Source: Sinorhizobium sp. 8-89
GTDB lineage: Bacteria; Pseudomonadota; Alphaproteobacteria; Rhizobiales; Rhizobiaceae
Length of the DNA: 44,295 nt
Direction of reading: 5' to 3'
Assembly: GCF_030124325.1 (NCBI RefSeq)
Contig: NZ_JASKLR010000034.1
Span: forward strand, 1 to 44,295
A program made the position numbers and the translations under genes. Below the pieces are notes generated by a model, which saw only the letters and a program-made list of their open reading frames with translations, was not told the DNA's origin and did no database searches. Shown piece by piece: positions 24,969 through 33,961 of the stretch (positions are counted from its first letter, which is position 1; each line of letters opens with the position of its first letter).

Positions 24969-25961
24969 TCAGTTCTGCATGGCCCAGTCCGCTATCTGCC
25001 AGCGCATCTGCCCACGGTCGGCGACGACACGGCCGAGCCCTGGGAAGGGCATGTGCGTGGCGGCGATGAGCGCGCCTTCCGAAGCGGCGCGAGGAAAAAA
25101 GCGGTCGCGCATCGCTTTGGCCGCTGCAGGATCCTGCTCGAACAGGAAGAACACATCGGTCGCCCCGGGATGCACGACCGGAAAGATCATGTCCGAAACC
25201 ATGATGAGGCTCTGCCCGTCATCTTCTACCCGCACGCCGATATGGCCGGGTGTATGGCCGGTAAGGTCGACAATTGAGACGCCCTGCACAATCTCACGCT
25301 CACGGTCAATCGCCTGGAGTTTCGGGTAGAGGCGCACGACCTCCCCCGCCATATGGAAGCTGACCTGCAGATAATCGGGCGCGCCGCTGCGCTTGGCCGG
25401 GTCGGTCCAATAGGTGACGTCGCGACGATCGATGTAGAGTTCCGCCTTGGGGTAGTTGTTCTTGCCCCCGACGATCAGGCCGCCCATGTGGTCCTGATGC
25501 ATATGCGTCACGATCACCGCGTCGATCTGGTCGCGCTGCAGGCCGAGCGCGCCCAGCGCCTGCGGCAGTGCGCCGGTCTGCCCGATCGATCCCGCGGGAC
25601 CGGCATCGATCAGGATGCGGCGCTCGCCATCCTCGACGAGATACTGGTTGAAGAGGAACCGCACGCCGCTCGGCCGGGCGGTGAACTGCGCGATTGCCGC
25701 CTGTTCGACCTCGGCCGCGGCGCGTCCCGGAAAATAGTTGTAGGGCATGTCGGCATACCCGTCCGTCAGGGCCGTCACCGTGAAGCGGCCAATGCGGATC
25801 TGCGCTAGCGGAGTAACGCTGACCGGCGTCTTAGCGGCATCCTGCGTCGCGGCAAGGGCGGGCGCGGAAGCGCCACCGATCAGGCCTCCCCCGAGGAGGC
25901 TCCCACCACAGAGGCCTAGAGGAACGGCGCTGACAAAGGCGCGACGTGACAGTTGAGGCAT
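24969..25961 (-). CDS. Tat-exported metallo-beta-lactamase-fold hydrolase
   Basis: The product is 330 residues. A twin-arginine-type signal (SRRAFVSAVPLGL, then GGASAPALA) covers residues ~1-38. The MBL fold follows with IDAGPAGSIG, the zinc-binding VTHMHQDHMGGLI (HxHxDH), DLTGHTPGHIGVRV and a late ATHMPFPGLG histidine motif. The start at 25961 has GGAGGAAG upstream at good spacing and gives a plausible signal peptide. The frame open to 26267 overlaps the LysR gene and is not used. It is divergent from the LysR regulator at 26098, which probably controls it, and lies next to the broken flavin-binding gene. Substrate unknown; lactonase-type relatives exist. Confidence 0.9.
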   Translation of the reverse strand: MPQLSRRAFVSAVPLGLCGGSLLGGGLIGGASAPALAATQDAAKTPVSVTPLAQIRIGRFTVTALTDGYADMPYNYFPGRAAAEVEQAAIAQFTARPSGVRFLFNQYLVEDGERRILIDAGPAGSIGQTGALPQALGALGLQRDQIDAVIVTHMHQDHMGGLIVGGKNNYPKAELYIDRRDVTYWTDPAKRSGAPDYLQVSFHMAGEVVRLYPKLQAIDREREIVQGVSIVDLTGHTPGHIGVRVEDDGQSLIMVSDMIFPVVHPGATDVFFLFEQDPAAAKAMRDRFFPRAASEGALIAATHMPFPGLGRVVADRGQMRWQIADWAMQN

Positions 25962-26097
25962 GACTTCTTCCTCCGGATCATGGGAAATACGGGGAGCCGG
26001 CCGGCGTCCCCTGGGCGACATGAAAGCTATGATATCCACAACCAACAGGGTATCCTGCCATTTCGGGAACTTTCCTCTCAATTTCCGGAAGGATTCG

Positions 26098-26994
26098 ATG
26101 GATCGGTTTGAAGCGATGTCGGTGCTGCTAACGGTGGTCGACGCCGGCAGCCTCTCGGCTGGAGCGCGGCGATTGCATGCACCGCTCGCCACGGTCAGCC
26201 GCAAGGTCGCGGATCTTGAAAAGCACCTTGGCGTGCGCCTGGTCCTGCGCACCCGCCGCGGCCTCACCTTGACGGATGAGGGGCGCAGCTTCGTCGCCGC
26301 GTCACGTCGTATTCTGGAGGAACTGGACGCGGCAGAGCGACAGGCCAGCGGCGACTATGGCGCGCTGCGTGGCGGGCTGCACGTGACCGCACCGATTGCC
26401 TTCGGCGAGCGCCATCTGCTGCCAATAGCTCTGGAGTTCCTGAAGGAGCAACCCGATATCAACCTGCGCCTGACCCTCGCCGATCGGCAGCTAAGTCTGG
26501 CAGATGAGCACGTCGATGTGGCGCTGCGGATCGGACACTTGGCGGACAGCGCGCTTATCGCAACGCGCGTCGGCGCCGTCCGACGGTTGATATGCGCGAG
26601 CCCCGACTATCTTGCCCGCCGAGGCGTTCCGCAGCAGCCGGAAGACCTCAGCCAGCATGACGGCATAAGCTTTCAGGGCTTTGCGACCGCGCCGGAATGG
26701 CGCTACCGCCGGGACGGCGCGGCCTTTACCATCGAGCCGCGCCCCAAATTCGCGGTCAATACGACGGAGGCTGCCATTCAGGCTGCAATAGCCGGTATCG
26801 GCATTATCCGCGTGCTGTCTTACCAGATCTCCGATCAGTTGCGCTCCGGTGCTCTGCACGAATTGCTGACGGACCTTGCACCGGAACCGCTACCTGTGAA
26901 CGTTGTCCATGGACCAGCCGATCCCCTGCCGCTGAAGGTGCGGTGCTTCCTCGACTGGATCGTCCCAAGCCTACGCGCACAGATGGCTTACTAG
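26098..26994 (+). CDS. LysR-family transcriptional regulator
   Basis: The product is 298 residues. The N-terminal winged helix-turn-helix is at ~1-60 (MDRFEAMSVLLTVVDAGSLS, then ARRLHAPLATVSRKVADLEK). A LysR substrate-binding domain of the DsdA/YafC type runs to the end, with LHVTAPIAFGERHLLPIALE and VDVALRIGHLADSALIATRV. I took the ATG at 26098, preceded by GGAAGG. It is divergent from the metallohydrolase gene with a 136-base gap, the standard arrangement for a LysR regulator and its target. Confidence 0.92.
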   Translation: MDRFEAMSVLLTVVDAGSLSAGARRLHAPLATVSRKVADLEKHLGVRLVLRTRRGLTLTDEGRSFVAASRRILEELDAAERQASGDYGALRGGLHVTAPIAFGERHLLPIALEFLKEQPDINLRLTLADRQLSLADEHVDVALRIGHLADSALIATRVGAVRRLICASPDYLARRGVPQQPEDLSQHDGISFQGFATAPEWRYRRDGAAFTIEPRPKFAVNTTEAAIQAAIAGIGIIRVLSYQISDQLRSGALHELLTDLAPEPLPVNVVHGPADPLPLKVRCFLDWIVPSLRAQMAY

Positions 26995-27328
26995 CGTCCC
27001 CGCTATCCAGGCGCGCCTCCGTTGATGGCGGTCAGGCGCACCGGTGCGAATGCTGCAAGGTAGCTCGCCTTCCCTAAGCACCTAACATGGCGGCTTTCCA
27101 GAAAGAGCCAAAGCGTTCTCTAGGACTGAAATGCGGGGCGCAAAGCGGTCAAGACCGCCCTCGGCCCCTTTGCTGCCGTTCGAGGTCGATCCGAGAAACG
27201 TGCGGTATGTGCTAGAATGCAACCGAAGGGCGGAACGCGACAGACGCACTGCGAGGGGCGGTGTGATCGAACCGGAATTCGCGCGACCGAGAGCCGACGT
27301 TGTACTCTTGAAAGGGGAGACGAGGACG
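26995..27328. other. Intergenic, no recognisable gene
   Basis: About 330 bases between the LysR gene and the sulfite oxidase-family gene. The frame of the latter is open back to 27131, but the added translation is Arg-rich and unlike the family. I see no repeat or hairpin of note. The promoter of the downstream gene should lie here. Confidence 0.4.
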
Positions 27329-28438
27329 ATGCCGACACCACAGCAACCCAGTCTAATAGTTCGACAGAAATCCCCACAGAATATCGAGTTTCCGTTTGCG
27401 TCGCTCTCCGATTGGCTGATCCCAACCGAGCTGTTCTTCGTGCGAAACCATTTCGCGTCGCCGGACCTCGATGCGCGAGACTGGAGATTGCACGTTGGCG
27501 GGGCGGTAGAGCGGCCGATCGAACTTGACCTCGACAGCATCAAGGCGATGCGGAGCACGACTTTCACCGCCGTCGTCGAGTGTGCAGGGAACGGGCGCGT
27601 CTACTATGTGCCGCCGAAGGAGGGGTTGCAGTGGCAGAACGGAGCCGTCGGCAATGCCGCGTGGACAGGTGTTCTTCTGCGCGAGATTTTGGAAATGGCG
27701 GGCGTTAAGCGAACCGCACGTGAGGTTCTGCTCGCAGGCGCCGACAGCGGCGTCGTCGACACGAACAAGAAAACGGCTTCTCCCGGCCCCATCGCTTTTG
27801 CGCGCAGTTTACCGCTTGAGAAGGCCATCGCAGACAGCACGATCCTTGCCTATTCGATGAACGAGGAGCCGTTGACGCGCGATCACGGCTACCCGCTACG
27901 CGCGGTCGTGGGTGGCTGGTTCGGCATGGCTTGGGTCAAGTGGATCACGCATATCACGGTTGTGGAGCAACCGTTCCTTGGCTATTGGCAGGCGCGCGAC
28001 TATTTCCGTTGGGAGCGCAGCCTCGGGGAACCCAGGCTGGTCCCCCTTGCGGAGATGGAGGTCAAAGCGCAGATCGCGCGTCCCGTACAGGGGGCGCATC
28101 TCATCGCCGGCCAACCGTACCGGATTTTCGGAGCCGCCTGGAGCGGAGAGGCTGTTATCCGGCAGGTGCAGATCTGCACCGGAGATGGCAGGGGCTGGCG
28201 CGAGGGAAGGCTCCTCGAAACAGAACGTCCCTTTGCATGGCGCTTGTGGGAGTACATGTGGACCCCGGAAGAAGTGGGGCGATATATACTACGATGTCGC
28301 GCGATCGATGGGGCGGGGTGCGTGCAGCCCGACGTCCAGCGTTCCGACTGCGAGAGCTACGCGGCCAATTGGATCGTTCCGGTGGAGGTTACGGTCGTTC
28401 CCGAGCCACAGACGTACGAGGAGGAATTCGTGATCTAA
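27329..28438 (+). CDS. Molybdopterin-dependent sulfite oxidase-family enzyme
   Basis: The product is 369 residues with no signal peptide, so probably cytoplasmic. The oxidoreductase molybdopterin-binding domain shows ELFFVRNHFASP, FTAVVECAGNGR with the molybdenum-ligand cysteine (C85), GAVGNAAWTGVLLREIL, PLTRDHGYPLRAVVGGWFGM and VKWITHITVVEQPF. A Mo-co dimerisation-like beta domain follows from ~residue 245 (YRIFGAAWSGEAVIRQVQIC). It has no heme domain, unlike animal sulfite oxidase. The ATG at 27329 has AGGGGAGACGAGG upstream. It is followed by a membrane AraC-type regulator gene. True substrate is unknown, since the family also includes nitrate reductase-like and methionine-sulfoxide-related members. 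Confidence 0.9.
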   Translation: MPTPQQPSLIVRQKSPQNIEFPFASLSDWLIPTELFFVRNHFASPDLDARDWRLHVGGAVERPIELDLDSIKAMRSTTFTAVVECAGNGRVYYVPPKEGLQWQNGAVGNAAWTGVLLREILEMAGVKRTAREVLLAGADSGVVDTNKKTASPGPIAFARSLPLEKAIADSTILAYSMNEEPLTRDHGYPLRAVVGGWFGMAWVKWITHITVVEQPFLGYWQARDYFRWERSLGEPRLVPLAEMEVKAQIARPVQGAHLIAGQPYRIFGAAWSGEAVIRQVQICTGDGRGWREGRLLETERPFAWRLWEYMWTPEEVGRYILRCRAIDGAGCVQPDVQRSDCESYAANWIVPVEVTVVPEPQTYEEEFVI

Positions 28439-28759
28439 TCACCCGCATGGGGCGGAATGGCGGCTTTTCGCGCAACTGCGACCCGCGTTGTCACTGCGTC
28501 ATGTCCGCTTTGCAGCAACAGCGACGGGTGGCTCGATGACCATTATGAGGGCGCAGAGCGGTCGCTCACACTGAGATTGCCAGACGGCAGGTTTGGGTGG
28601 GGAGCGGAAGTTCGGTGCGAACGCACGAATCGCCGCTTTGCGGCTCCAACACCGGTCATCGCAGCGGCCGAAAACTTTTCTATTCTGCGACGTTGCAAAA
28701 GCGAATCTAAGATGAAGCATTTGTGCGACTGCAAAACCCTTACGTGGTAGTGGTTGTCT
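28439..28759. other. Intergenic, no recognisable gene
   Basis: About 320 bases between the sulfite oxidase-family gene and the AraC-type regulator. Short frames on both strands are unconvincing. The base composition becomes more AT-rich toward 28740, where a promoter for the regulator may lie. Confidence 0.4.
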
Positions 28760-29848
28760 ATGCCTTGGATACCGCTACCGTTCGTCGTCTCCCTTATTCT
28801 CGGCCTTATCCTCGTGCGGATGGTCCGACGGGGCGAGGGACAACTCGGCCTGTTTCCGCTGCTCGTCGCCACTCTCGCCGTTCAGGCCGTTTTGTCGGGA
28901 CTGAACTGGAACGTCGGTTGGTATCCGGCCCGCTTTATCCAGCCGGTCGTCGCGGCCGTCCTGCCCGCAGTCTCTTTCGCGGCCTTCGATCAGCTTCGCC
29001 CCAATAACGGACCAAAACCCACCCATCTGTGGCCGCACCTGATTCCGGCGAGCCTCGTTGCATGTCTCGTCGCTCTCTGGCGCGCGCCCATCGATATCGT
29101 CCTTTTTGCAATCTGCCTTGGATACGGTTTTGCGCTCCTGCGGATTGCGCGGCAGGGGTCGGGAACACTTGCCGCCGTGCGTATCAGCGATGAGTGGACC
29201 GCGCATAAGGCGCTCGTCGCAGTCGCGGTGCTGCTTGTTATGACGGCCTTTATCGACGCAACGATATCGCTGGACCTCCTTTTGGGCGACGGGCAGCAGG
29301 CTCGGATGATGTTGGCCGCTGCAAGTGTTCTGTGGCTGGCGGTCGCCGGCTACGCTGCAACGGTGGCGGATGACACGCGTCCCGGCACGGAATTCAAGAC
29401 CACAGAGGAGCGTCCCCCATTCGCTATCCCCGAACCGGCGCCTGCCCCTTCTTCACCAAGCGCCGAAGAGGACGCGGCCATAATACGCCGAATTGACGCC
29501 CTGATGAGGGAGCAGCATCTCTATCGGGATCCGGACCTGACATTGGAACGCTTGGCCCGGCGCGCCGGCATTCCTGCGCGCCAGATTTCCGGCGCCATGA
29601 ACCGAATTCACCGCCGCAACGTCTCTCAGATCGTGAACGAGTACCGGGTAAGCGATGCGAAGGGGCGGCTGGTCGAGACACGCGATCCGATGACCGTCGT
29701 CATGCTGGAATCGGGTTTTGGCACGAAGTCCAACTTCAACCGCGAGTTCCTGCGCGTCACAGGCATGACCCCGAGCGCCTATCGCCGCGTGGGCCGTCAA
29801 ACACCGGCTGCACCTGAGGCGCGGCCTGCGGCACCCGCCTCCCGGTAG
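28760..29848 (+). CDS. Membrane-anchored AraC-family regulator
   Basis: The product is 362 residues. About seven hydrophobic helices occupy residues ~5-210 (LPFVVSLILGLILV, LFPLLVATLAVQAVL, FIQPVVAAVLPAVSF, LIPASLVACLVALW, DIVLFAICLGYGFALL, LVAVAVLLVMTAF, MLAAASVLWLAVAG). A Pro-rich linker (PEPAPAPSSPSAEEDA) follows, then an AraC DNA-binding domain with DLTLERLARRAGIPARQISGAM and VVMLESGFGTKSNFNREFLR. It is therefore a one-component membrane sensor and regulator. The ATG at 28760 is used; a TTG two codons upstream is also possible and neither has a strong ribosome site. Likely targets are the adjacent sulfite oxidase-family gene or the hydrolase gene downstream. Confidence 0.87.
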   Translation: MPWIPLPFVVSLILGLILVRMVRRGEGQLGLFPLLVATLAVQAVLSGLNWNVGWYPARFIQPVVAAVLPAVSFAAFDQLRPNNGPKPTHLWPHLIPASLVACLVALWRAPIDIVLFAICLGYGFALLRIARQGSGTLAAVRISDEWTAHKALVAVAVLLVMTAFIDATISLDLLLGDGQQARMMLAAASVLWLAVAGYAATVADDTRPGTEFKTTEERPPFAIPEPAPAPSSPSAEEDAAIIRRIDALMREQHLYRDPDLTLERLARRAGIPARQISGAMNRIHRRNVSQIVNEYRVSDAKGRLVETRDPMTVVMLESGFGTKSNFNREFLRVTGMTPSAYRRVGRQTPAAPEARPAAPASR

Positions 29849-29885
29849 ACCTTCCCCTCGGGGCAAAGGTTATTGTGGGAAACGA

Positions 29886-29925
29886 CCTCGAACACGATCT
29901 CGGACGTCCGAGATCGCGTTCGAGG
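29886..29925. repeat. 40-bp near-perfect palindrome
   Basis: Centred between 29905 and 29906, 19 of 20 base pairs match (the only mismatch is 29894 with 29917). The inner arms are CGATCTCGGAC and GTCCGAGATCG, the outer arms CCTCGAAC and GTTCGAGG. It lies 38 bases after the AraC-type gene and 116 bases before the hydrolase start. It could be a strong operator, a cruciform or hairpin terminator without T-tract, or a recombination site. Confidence 0.85.
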
Positions 29926-30040
29926 GCGCACCGGCATCGGATTCCGGCCATTCTTTCTGAACGTCGCGGCTGTCCAAGCATCAGCCAGATGCATGAACGA
30001 TTTGACCGCGTAGTCAGGATGAAGGGCACAAGAGGAAAAA

Positions 30041-31102
30041 ATGAAATTCTCGGTGAAAATCGCGGGCCTGCTTTGCACGATCGCTTCTTCGACGTTGCTA
30101 CTGCAACGGGCAGCGGTCGCCAGCGACAGTGTCGGTGTGCGTCAGATTGCAGCGCCCTCCAAAGAGCGGAAAGCTGATCTCGCCGTCACCGTCTGGTACC
30201 CAGCGAGTTCAGGGGGCAAGTCCGTCGCCCTCGGCGAGAGCATCTTCTTTGAGGGGACGCCCGCCATGATGGATGCCCCGATCTCACACGGAAAATATCC
30301 TCTGATATTACTTTCCCATGGGGCCGGTCTGGCAGGAAGCCCACAAGCCATGAGCTGGATCGCAACGCCATTAGCAAAGCAGGGATACGTTGTGGCGGCG
30401 CCTACCCATCCCGGAAATACAGGGGCAAGCCGATCCGCGGCAGAAACGATGAAGCTATGGTTGAGGCCGGCGGACCTCACCGAAACCCTGAATGCGATGA
30501 GCAAAGACTCCTTTTTCAAAGAGCACCTCGAGCCCGACGAGGTAGGCGCGCTCGGCCTGTCCATGGGCGGCAGTACGGCGTTGGCGTTAGCGGGTGCTCG
30601 CATCGACCCAGACCGTTTGGCGGGCTATTGCGACACGGACGCGCTCAACGCTTCACTTTGCGAGTGGGTCAGGCAAAGCCGCGTTGATCTTCACGCCATG
30701 GATTTAGCATCGGCCGGTCGCGACAATGAAGATTCGCGCATTGGATTTGTCATGGCGATCGATCCTGCACCCGTCGATGTCTTCGACTTTAACAGCTTTT
30801 CCCGAATTGCAATTCCAGTCGATCTCGTGAATCTGGGTCAACCGGGAAAAATCCCCTTCACCGCGCAGGCTGACAAAATTGCAAAAGCGATCCCGAACTC
30901 CATCTATTCCACGATCGAAGATGCGAGCCACTACAGCATGTTTGCCGAGTGCAGGCCCAGCGCGGCCGAGATCGCTGAATCCAAAAAGGTAGGTGATCCG
31001 ATCTGCTCGGATGGTGGAGGACGCTCACGCAACGAAATTCACACGCAACTGATCGACATGGTCATTGCTGCTTTCGGCCGAGCGCTGAAGCCGAGCCCGT
31101 AG
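30041..31102 (+). CDS. Exported alpha/beta hydrolase (dienelactone hydrolase / PAF-acetylhydrolase-like)
   Basis: The product is 353 residues. A signal peptide covers residues ~1-29 (KIAGLLCTIASSTLLLQRAAVA). The hydrolase fold shows DLAVTVWYPASSGG, PLILLSHGAGLAGSPQAMSW, VVAAPTHPGNTG, the nucleophile elbow ALGLSMGGSTALALAG and the late histidine region IEDASHYSMFAECRP. Length and layout fit the periplasmic dienelactone hydrolase-like group annotated as predicted dienelactone hydrolases. The start at 30041 has AGAGGAAAA upstream. Substrate unknown. The large palindrome precedes the gene. Confidence 0.88.
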   Translation: MKFSVKIAGLLCTIASSTLLLQRAAVASDSVGVRQIAAPSKERKADLAVTVWYPASSGGKSVALGESIFFEGTPAMMDAPISHGKYPLILLSHGAGLAGSPQAMSWIATPLAKQGYVVAAPTHPGNTGASRSAAETMKLWLRPADLTETLNAMSKDSFFKEHLEPDEVGALGLSMGGSTALALAGARIDPDRLAGYCDTDALNASLCEWVRQSRVDLHAMDLASAGRDNEDSRIGFVMAIDPAPVDVFDFNSFSRIAIPVDLVNLGQPGKIPFTAQADKIAKAIPNSIYSTIEDASHYSMFAECRPSAAEIAESKKVGDPICSDGGGRSRNEIHTQLIDMVIAAFGRALKPSP

Positions 31103-31430
31103 GCTCCCGGTGCCAACCCGTGGAGGCCTGTTTACTTCGGGTTCGCCACTCCACCCGATGGAACCATTGACCTGCCTGGCTCTGTCGGTGGTACGTCAAG
31201 GCCTTTGTCCGCATTCGAGTTCGAACGTGCCGTTCACGCATTGAGAATCAACGACCCCATTGGTTCGGGGAGAGCCGTTCTTCCTCAGGCCCTGTGCACG
31301 GCTTGTTGCGAGGATGTTTACGTTCTGGGCCAAAAAGATCGCATAATGTATCGGCGGGAACCCGAGTGGCTACCGGCCTCACCATCTTCCAGCCCAGCGC
31401 CAGAGGCAATCAATCTTTATCTACGTTGGC
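31103..31430. other. Intergenic, no recognisable gene
   Basis: About 330 bases between the convergent hydrolase and ABC ATPase genes. A small plus-strand frame (31205-31453) overlaps the ATPase 3' end and has no ribosome site or known family. I saw no strong terminator hairpin. Confidence 0.4.
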
Positions 31431-32198
31431 CTATGCGTTCCTGCTTGATGTGACATAACCCCGGCTGCCGTCCATCAGCACCCGCGTATAGGGATGTGTG
31501 ACGGTCCCGTCGAGCAATTGCTGCTTCGTCGCAACTTCAACGAAACCGCCTTCCTGCATAACGGCGACCCGGTCGCAAAGATGGGCAACGACAGCGAGGT
31601 CATGGCTGACAAGTATATAGGTCAGGCCTTCGCGCTCGCGAAGATCCTTGAGCAGGTTGAGGATCTCGGCCTGGATGGACACATCGAGCGCGGAGGTCGG
31701 CTCGTCGAGCAGAAGAATGCGCGGCTCGAGGATAAGTGCGCGAGCGATCGCTACGCGCTGGCGCTGGCCCCCCGAAAGCTGATGCGGATAGCGGTAGCGG
31801 AAATTCAGCGGGAGGCCGACATCGGTCAGGGCCTTTTCCACCCGCTTCTGGCGCCGGTCCTTGTCATGGATTTCCAGTGGCTCGAGCAAAGTCCGGCCTA
31901 TCGTGTGGCGGGGATGGATCGAGCCGAAAGGATCCTGGAAGACCATCTGCTGCTTGGCTAGCTGTCCGTGCGAGCGCTTCTGCCCGATTTGCTCGCCGTC
32001 GATTTCGATGCGGCCGGTCCACTGCTGGTTGCGGCCGGCAAGGGCGCCCAGGATGGTGGACTTTCCGCAGCCGCTTTCGCCCACGAGACCAAATGCTTCG
32101 CCCTTTTCGACCGCAAAGGATACGTCGTTGACGATGCGGACCTGTTGCTGGCCCTTGCCGTAGGATACGGCCAGACGTTCGACATTGATCATGGACAT
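31431..32198 (-). CDS. Peptide/opine-type ABC importer ATPase (DppF-like)
   Basis: This 255-residue ATP-binding subunit shows Walker A GLVGESGCGKST (~38-49), Q-loop VFQDPFGSIHPRHT, signature LSGGQRQRVAIARAL, Walker B ILLLDEPTSALD and the switch histidine in ILVSHDLAVVAHLCD. It lacks the long oligopeptide-binding C-terminal extension with a cysteine motif, so it is somewhat short for DppF-type proteins (~320). It is the last gene of a five-gene importer operon. Its ATG overlaps the stop of the preceding ATPase gene by one base (TGATG on the minus strand). Confidence 0.9.
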   Translation of the reverse strand: MSMINVERLAVSYGKGQQQVRIVNDVSFAVEKGEAFGLVGESGCGKSTILGALAGRNQQWTGRIEIDGEQIGQKRSHGQLAKQQMVFQDPFGSIHPRHTIGRTLLEPLEIHDKDRRQKRVEKALTDVGLPLNFRYRYPHQLSGGQRQRVAIARALILEPRILLLDEPTSALDVSIQAEILNLLKDLREREGLTYILVSHDLAVVAHLCDRVAVMQEGGFVEVATKQQLLDGTVTHPYTRVLMDGSRGYVTSSRNA

Positions 32199-33049
32199 CA
32201 GTTGTTCTCCAGCCAGGCCGGATCGCGACGCAGCACTTCTAGCCGGTCGCGCGGGTGGTCGAGGCTCGGCAGCGCATCGAGCAGGCCGCGGGTATAGGGA
32301 TGTGTGGCGTTGTGCAGGTCCTTCGCGGCGATCGTCTCCACGATGCGGCCGGCATACATGATGAGGACCCGGTCGCAGAAGCTGCGGACGAGATTGAGAT
32401 CGTGGGAGATGAAGATCAGGCCGATGTTCCGCTCGACGACGAGTTCGTCGAGGATCGACAACACCTGCTGGCGCACCGTCACGTCTAGCGCAGAAGTCGG
32501 CTCGTCGGCGATGATCAACGACGGAGAGGCGATCAGCATCATCGAGATCATGATACGCTGGCCCATGCCGCCCGAAACCTCGTGCGGATAGAGATTATAG
32601 ACGCGTTGCGGGTCGCGGATGCGGACGCGCTCCAGCATGGCAAGCGCGCGTTCGCGCGCTTGCCTGCGGGACTTGCGTTCATGCAGGATGACGGTCTCGG
32701 CGATCTGGTCGCCGATCGTAATCACCGGATTGAGCGAATATTTAGGGTCCTGCAGGATCATCGAGATGCGCTTGCCGCGAATGCCGAGCATCTCCTTCTC
32801 TGTGGCCTCGAGGAGATCGACGTCCTCGAACATCATGCGATCGGCGAGCACGTTCGCCTTGGGAGGCTGTAGCCCCATGATGGCGCGGCCGGTCGTGCTC
32901 TTGCCCGAACCGGATTCGCCGATGATGCCGATCTTTTCGCGCCCGACGTCGAACGAGACGTTGCGCACGGCCATCACCGATCCCGACAGGGTCGGAAACT
33001 CCACCGACATGTTCCTCACAGAGAGGATGAGATTAGAGGAACTAGCCAT
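32198..33049 (-). CDS. Peptide/opine-type ABC importer ATPase (DppD-like)
   Basis: This 283-residue ATPase shows Walker A GIIGESGSGKSTTGRAI, Q-loop MILQDPKYSLNPV, signature VSGGMGQRIMISMML, Walker B LIIADEPTSALDVTVRQQ and LIFISHDLNLVRSFCD with the switch histidine. The C terminus ends HPYTRGLLDALPSLDH, then DRLEVLRRDPAWLENN, which is shorter than many DppD proteins. The ATG at 33049 overlaps the permease 3' end by 8 bases. It should pair with the other ATPase as a heterodimer. Confidence 0.9.
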   Translation of the reverse strand: MASSSNLILSVRNMSVEFPTLSGSVMAVRNVSFDVGREKIGIIGESGSGKSTTGRAIMGLQPPKANVLADRMMFEDVDLLEATEKEMLGIRGKRISMILQDPKYSLNPVITIGDQIAETVILHERKSRRQARERALAMLERVRIRDPQRVYNLYPHEVSGGMGQRIMISMMLIASPSLIIADEPTSALDVTVRQQVLSILDELVVERNIGLIFISHDLNLVRSFCDRVLIMYAGRIVETIAAKDLHNATHPYTRGLLDALPSLDHPRDRLEVLRRDPAWLENN

Positions 33050-33956
33050 TTCGGGGATCCAGGATGTCGCGCAGGCCATCGCCCAGCAGGTTGAAGGCAA
33101 GACTGACGGTCAAGATCGCAATGCCGGGGATTGTCGTCAGCCACCAGGCGTCCAGCAGGTACTGGCGGCCGGAGGCTGCCATGGCGCCCCATTCCGCCAT
33201 CGGCGGCTGAGCGCCGAGGCCGAGAAAGCCGAGGCCCGCTGCCGTCAAGATAATGCTCGACATGTTGAGCGTCAGGCGAACGATGATCGACGGGGCGCAA
33301 AGCGGCACGATGTGGCGCAGCAAGATGCGGCCCATGCCGGCGCCCTGCAGTTCGGCGGCAACGACGAAGTCGGCATTGCGAAAGGTCAGGGTTTCGGCGC
33401 GTGCAAGGCGGGCGATCGGCGGCCAGACAGTCAGCGCAATGGCAATGACGGCGTTTTCGATGCCCGGGCCGAGGCTGGCGGAGAAGGCAAGGGCCAGAAC
33501 AAGGCTGGGGAAGGACAGGAAGATATCGGTTATCCGCATCAGCACGATATCGACCCAGCCGCCGAGATAACCGGCAGTGGCGCCGATGACGAAGCCGATC
33601 GGAGCGACGACGACGGTCACCAGGATGCTGATGTAAAGCGTGGTGCGTGAGCCATAGACCAGGCGCGAGAAGACGTCACGACCGAATTCATCCGTTCCGA
33701 ACCAGTGCTGGGCCGAGATTGGCTGAAGGGCGAACGCCAGATCCTGGGCATAGGAATCGTGGGTGGCGATCATCGGAGCAAGGGCCGCCACGGCGATCAG
33801 GCCGAGCACTACGAGAAAGCCGCAGAACGCCAGTGGATTGGCCAGGAGGTTGAGCCAGGCGACATAGAAGGTGTGCAGTCTGGCTTGGCGCGTTGAGGTG
33901 AAATCCTCGTTGATCAGCCAGTTGTGCAGGGTGGCAAAGGAGCCAGGCTTGGTCAT
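33042..33956 (-). CDS. Peptide/opine-type ABC importer permease (DppC-like)
   Basis: This 304-residue inner-membrane protein has an N-terminal cytoplasmic tail, a first helix (NPLAFCGFLVVLGLIAVAAL), HDSYAQDLAFALQPISAQHW, the DppC landmark FGTDEFGRDVFSRLVYGSRT, further helices, and the EAA loop region NADFVVAAELQGAGMGRILLRHI. A closing LTVSLAFNLLGDGLRDILDP follows. The frame is open much further upstream, but that part is a shadow of the preceding permease gene. The ATG at 33956 gives the usual length and starts 6 bases past the previous stop. Confidence 0.92.
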   Translation of the reverse strand: MTKPGSFATLHNWLINEDFTSTRQARLHTFYVAWLNLLANPLAFCGFLVVLGLIAVAALAPMIATHDSYAQDLAFALQPISAQHWFGTDEFGRDVFSRLVYGSRTTLYISILVTVVVAPIGFVIGATAGYLGGWVDIVLMRITDIFLSFPSLVLALAFSASLGPGIENAVIAIALTVWPPIARLARAETLTFRNADFVVAAELQGAGMGRILLRHIVPLCAPSIIVRLTLNMSSIILTAAGLGFLGLGAQPPMAEWGAMAASGRQYLLDAWWLTTIPGIAILTVSLAFNLLGDGLRDILDPRNG

Positions 33957-33961
33957 GACGT

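Noticed and set aside
31205..31453. 82-residue plus-strand frame
   Set aside because: No ribosome site or family and overlaps the end of the ABC ATPase gene.
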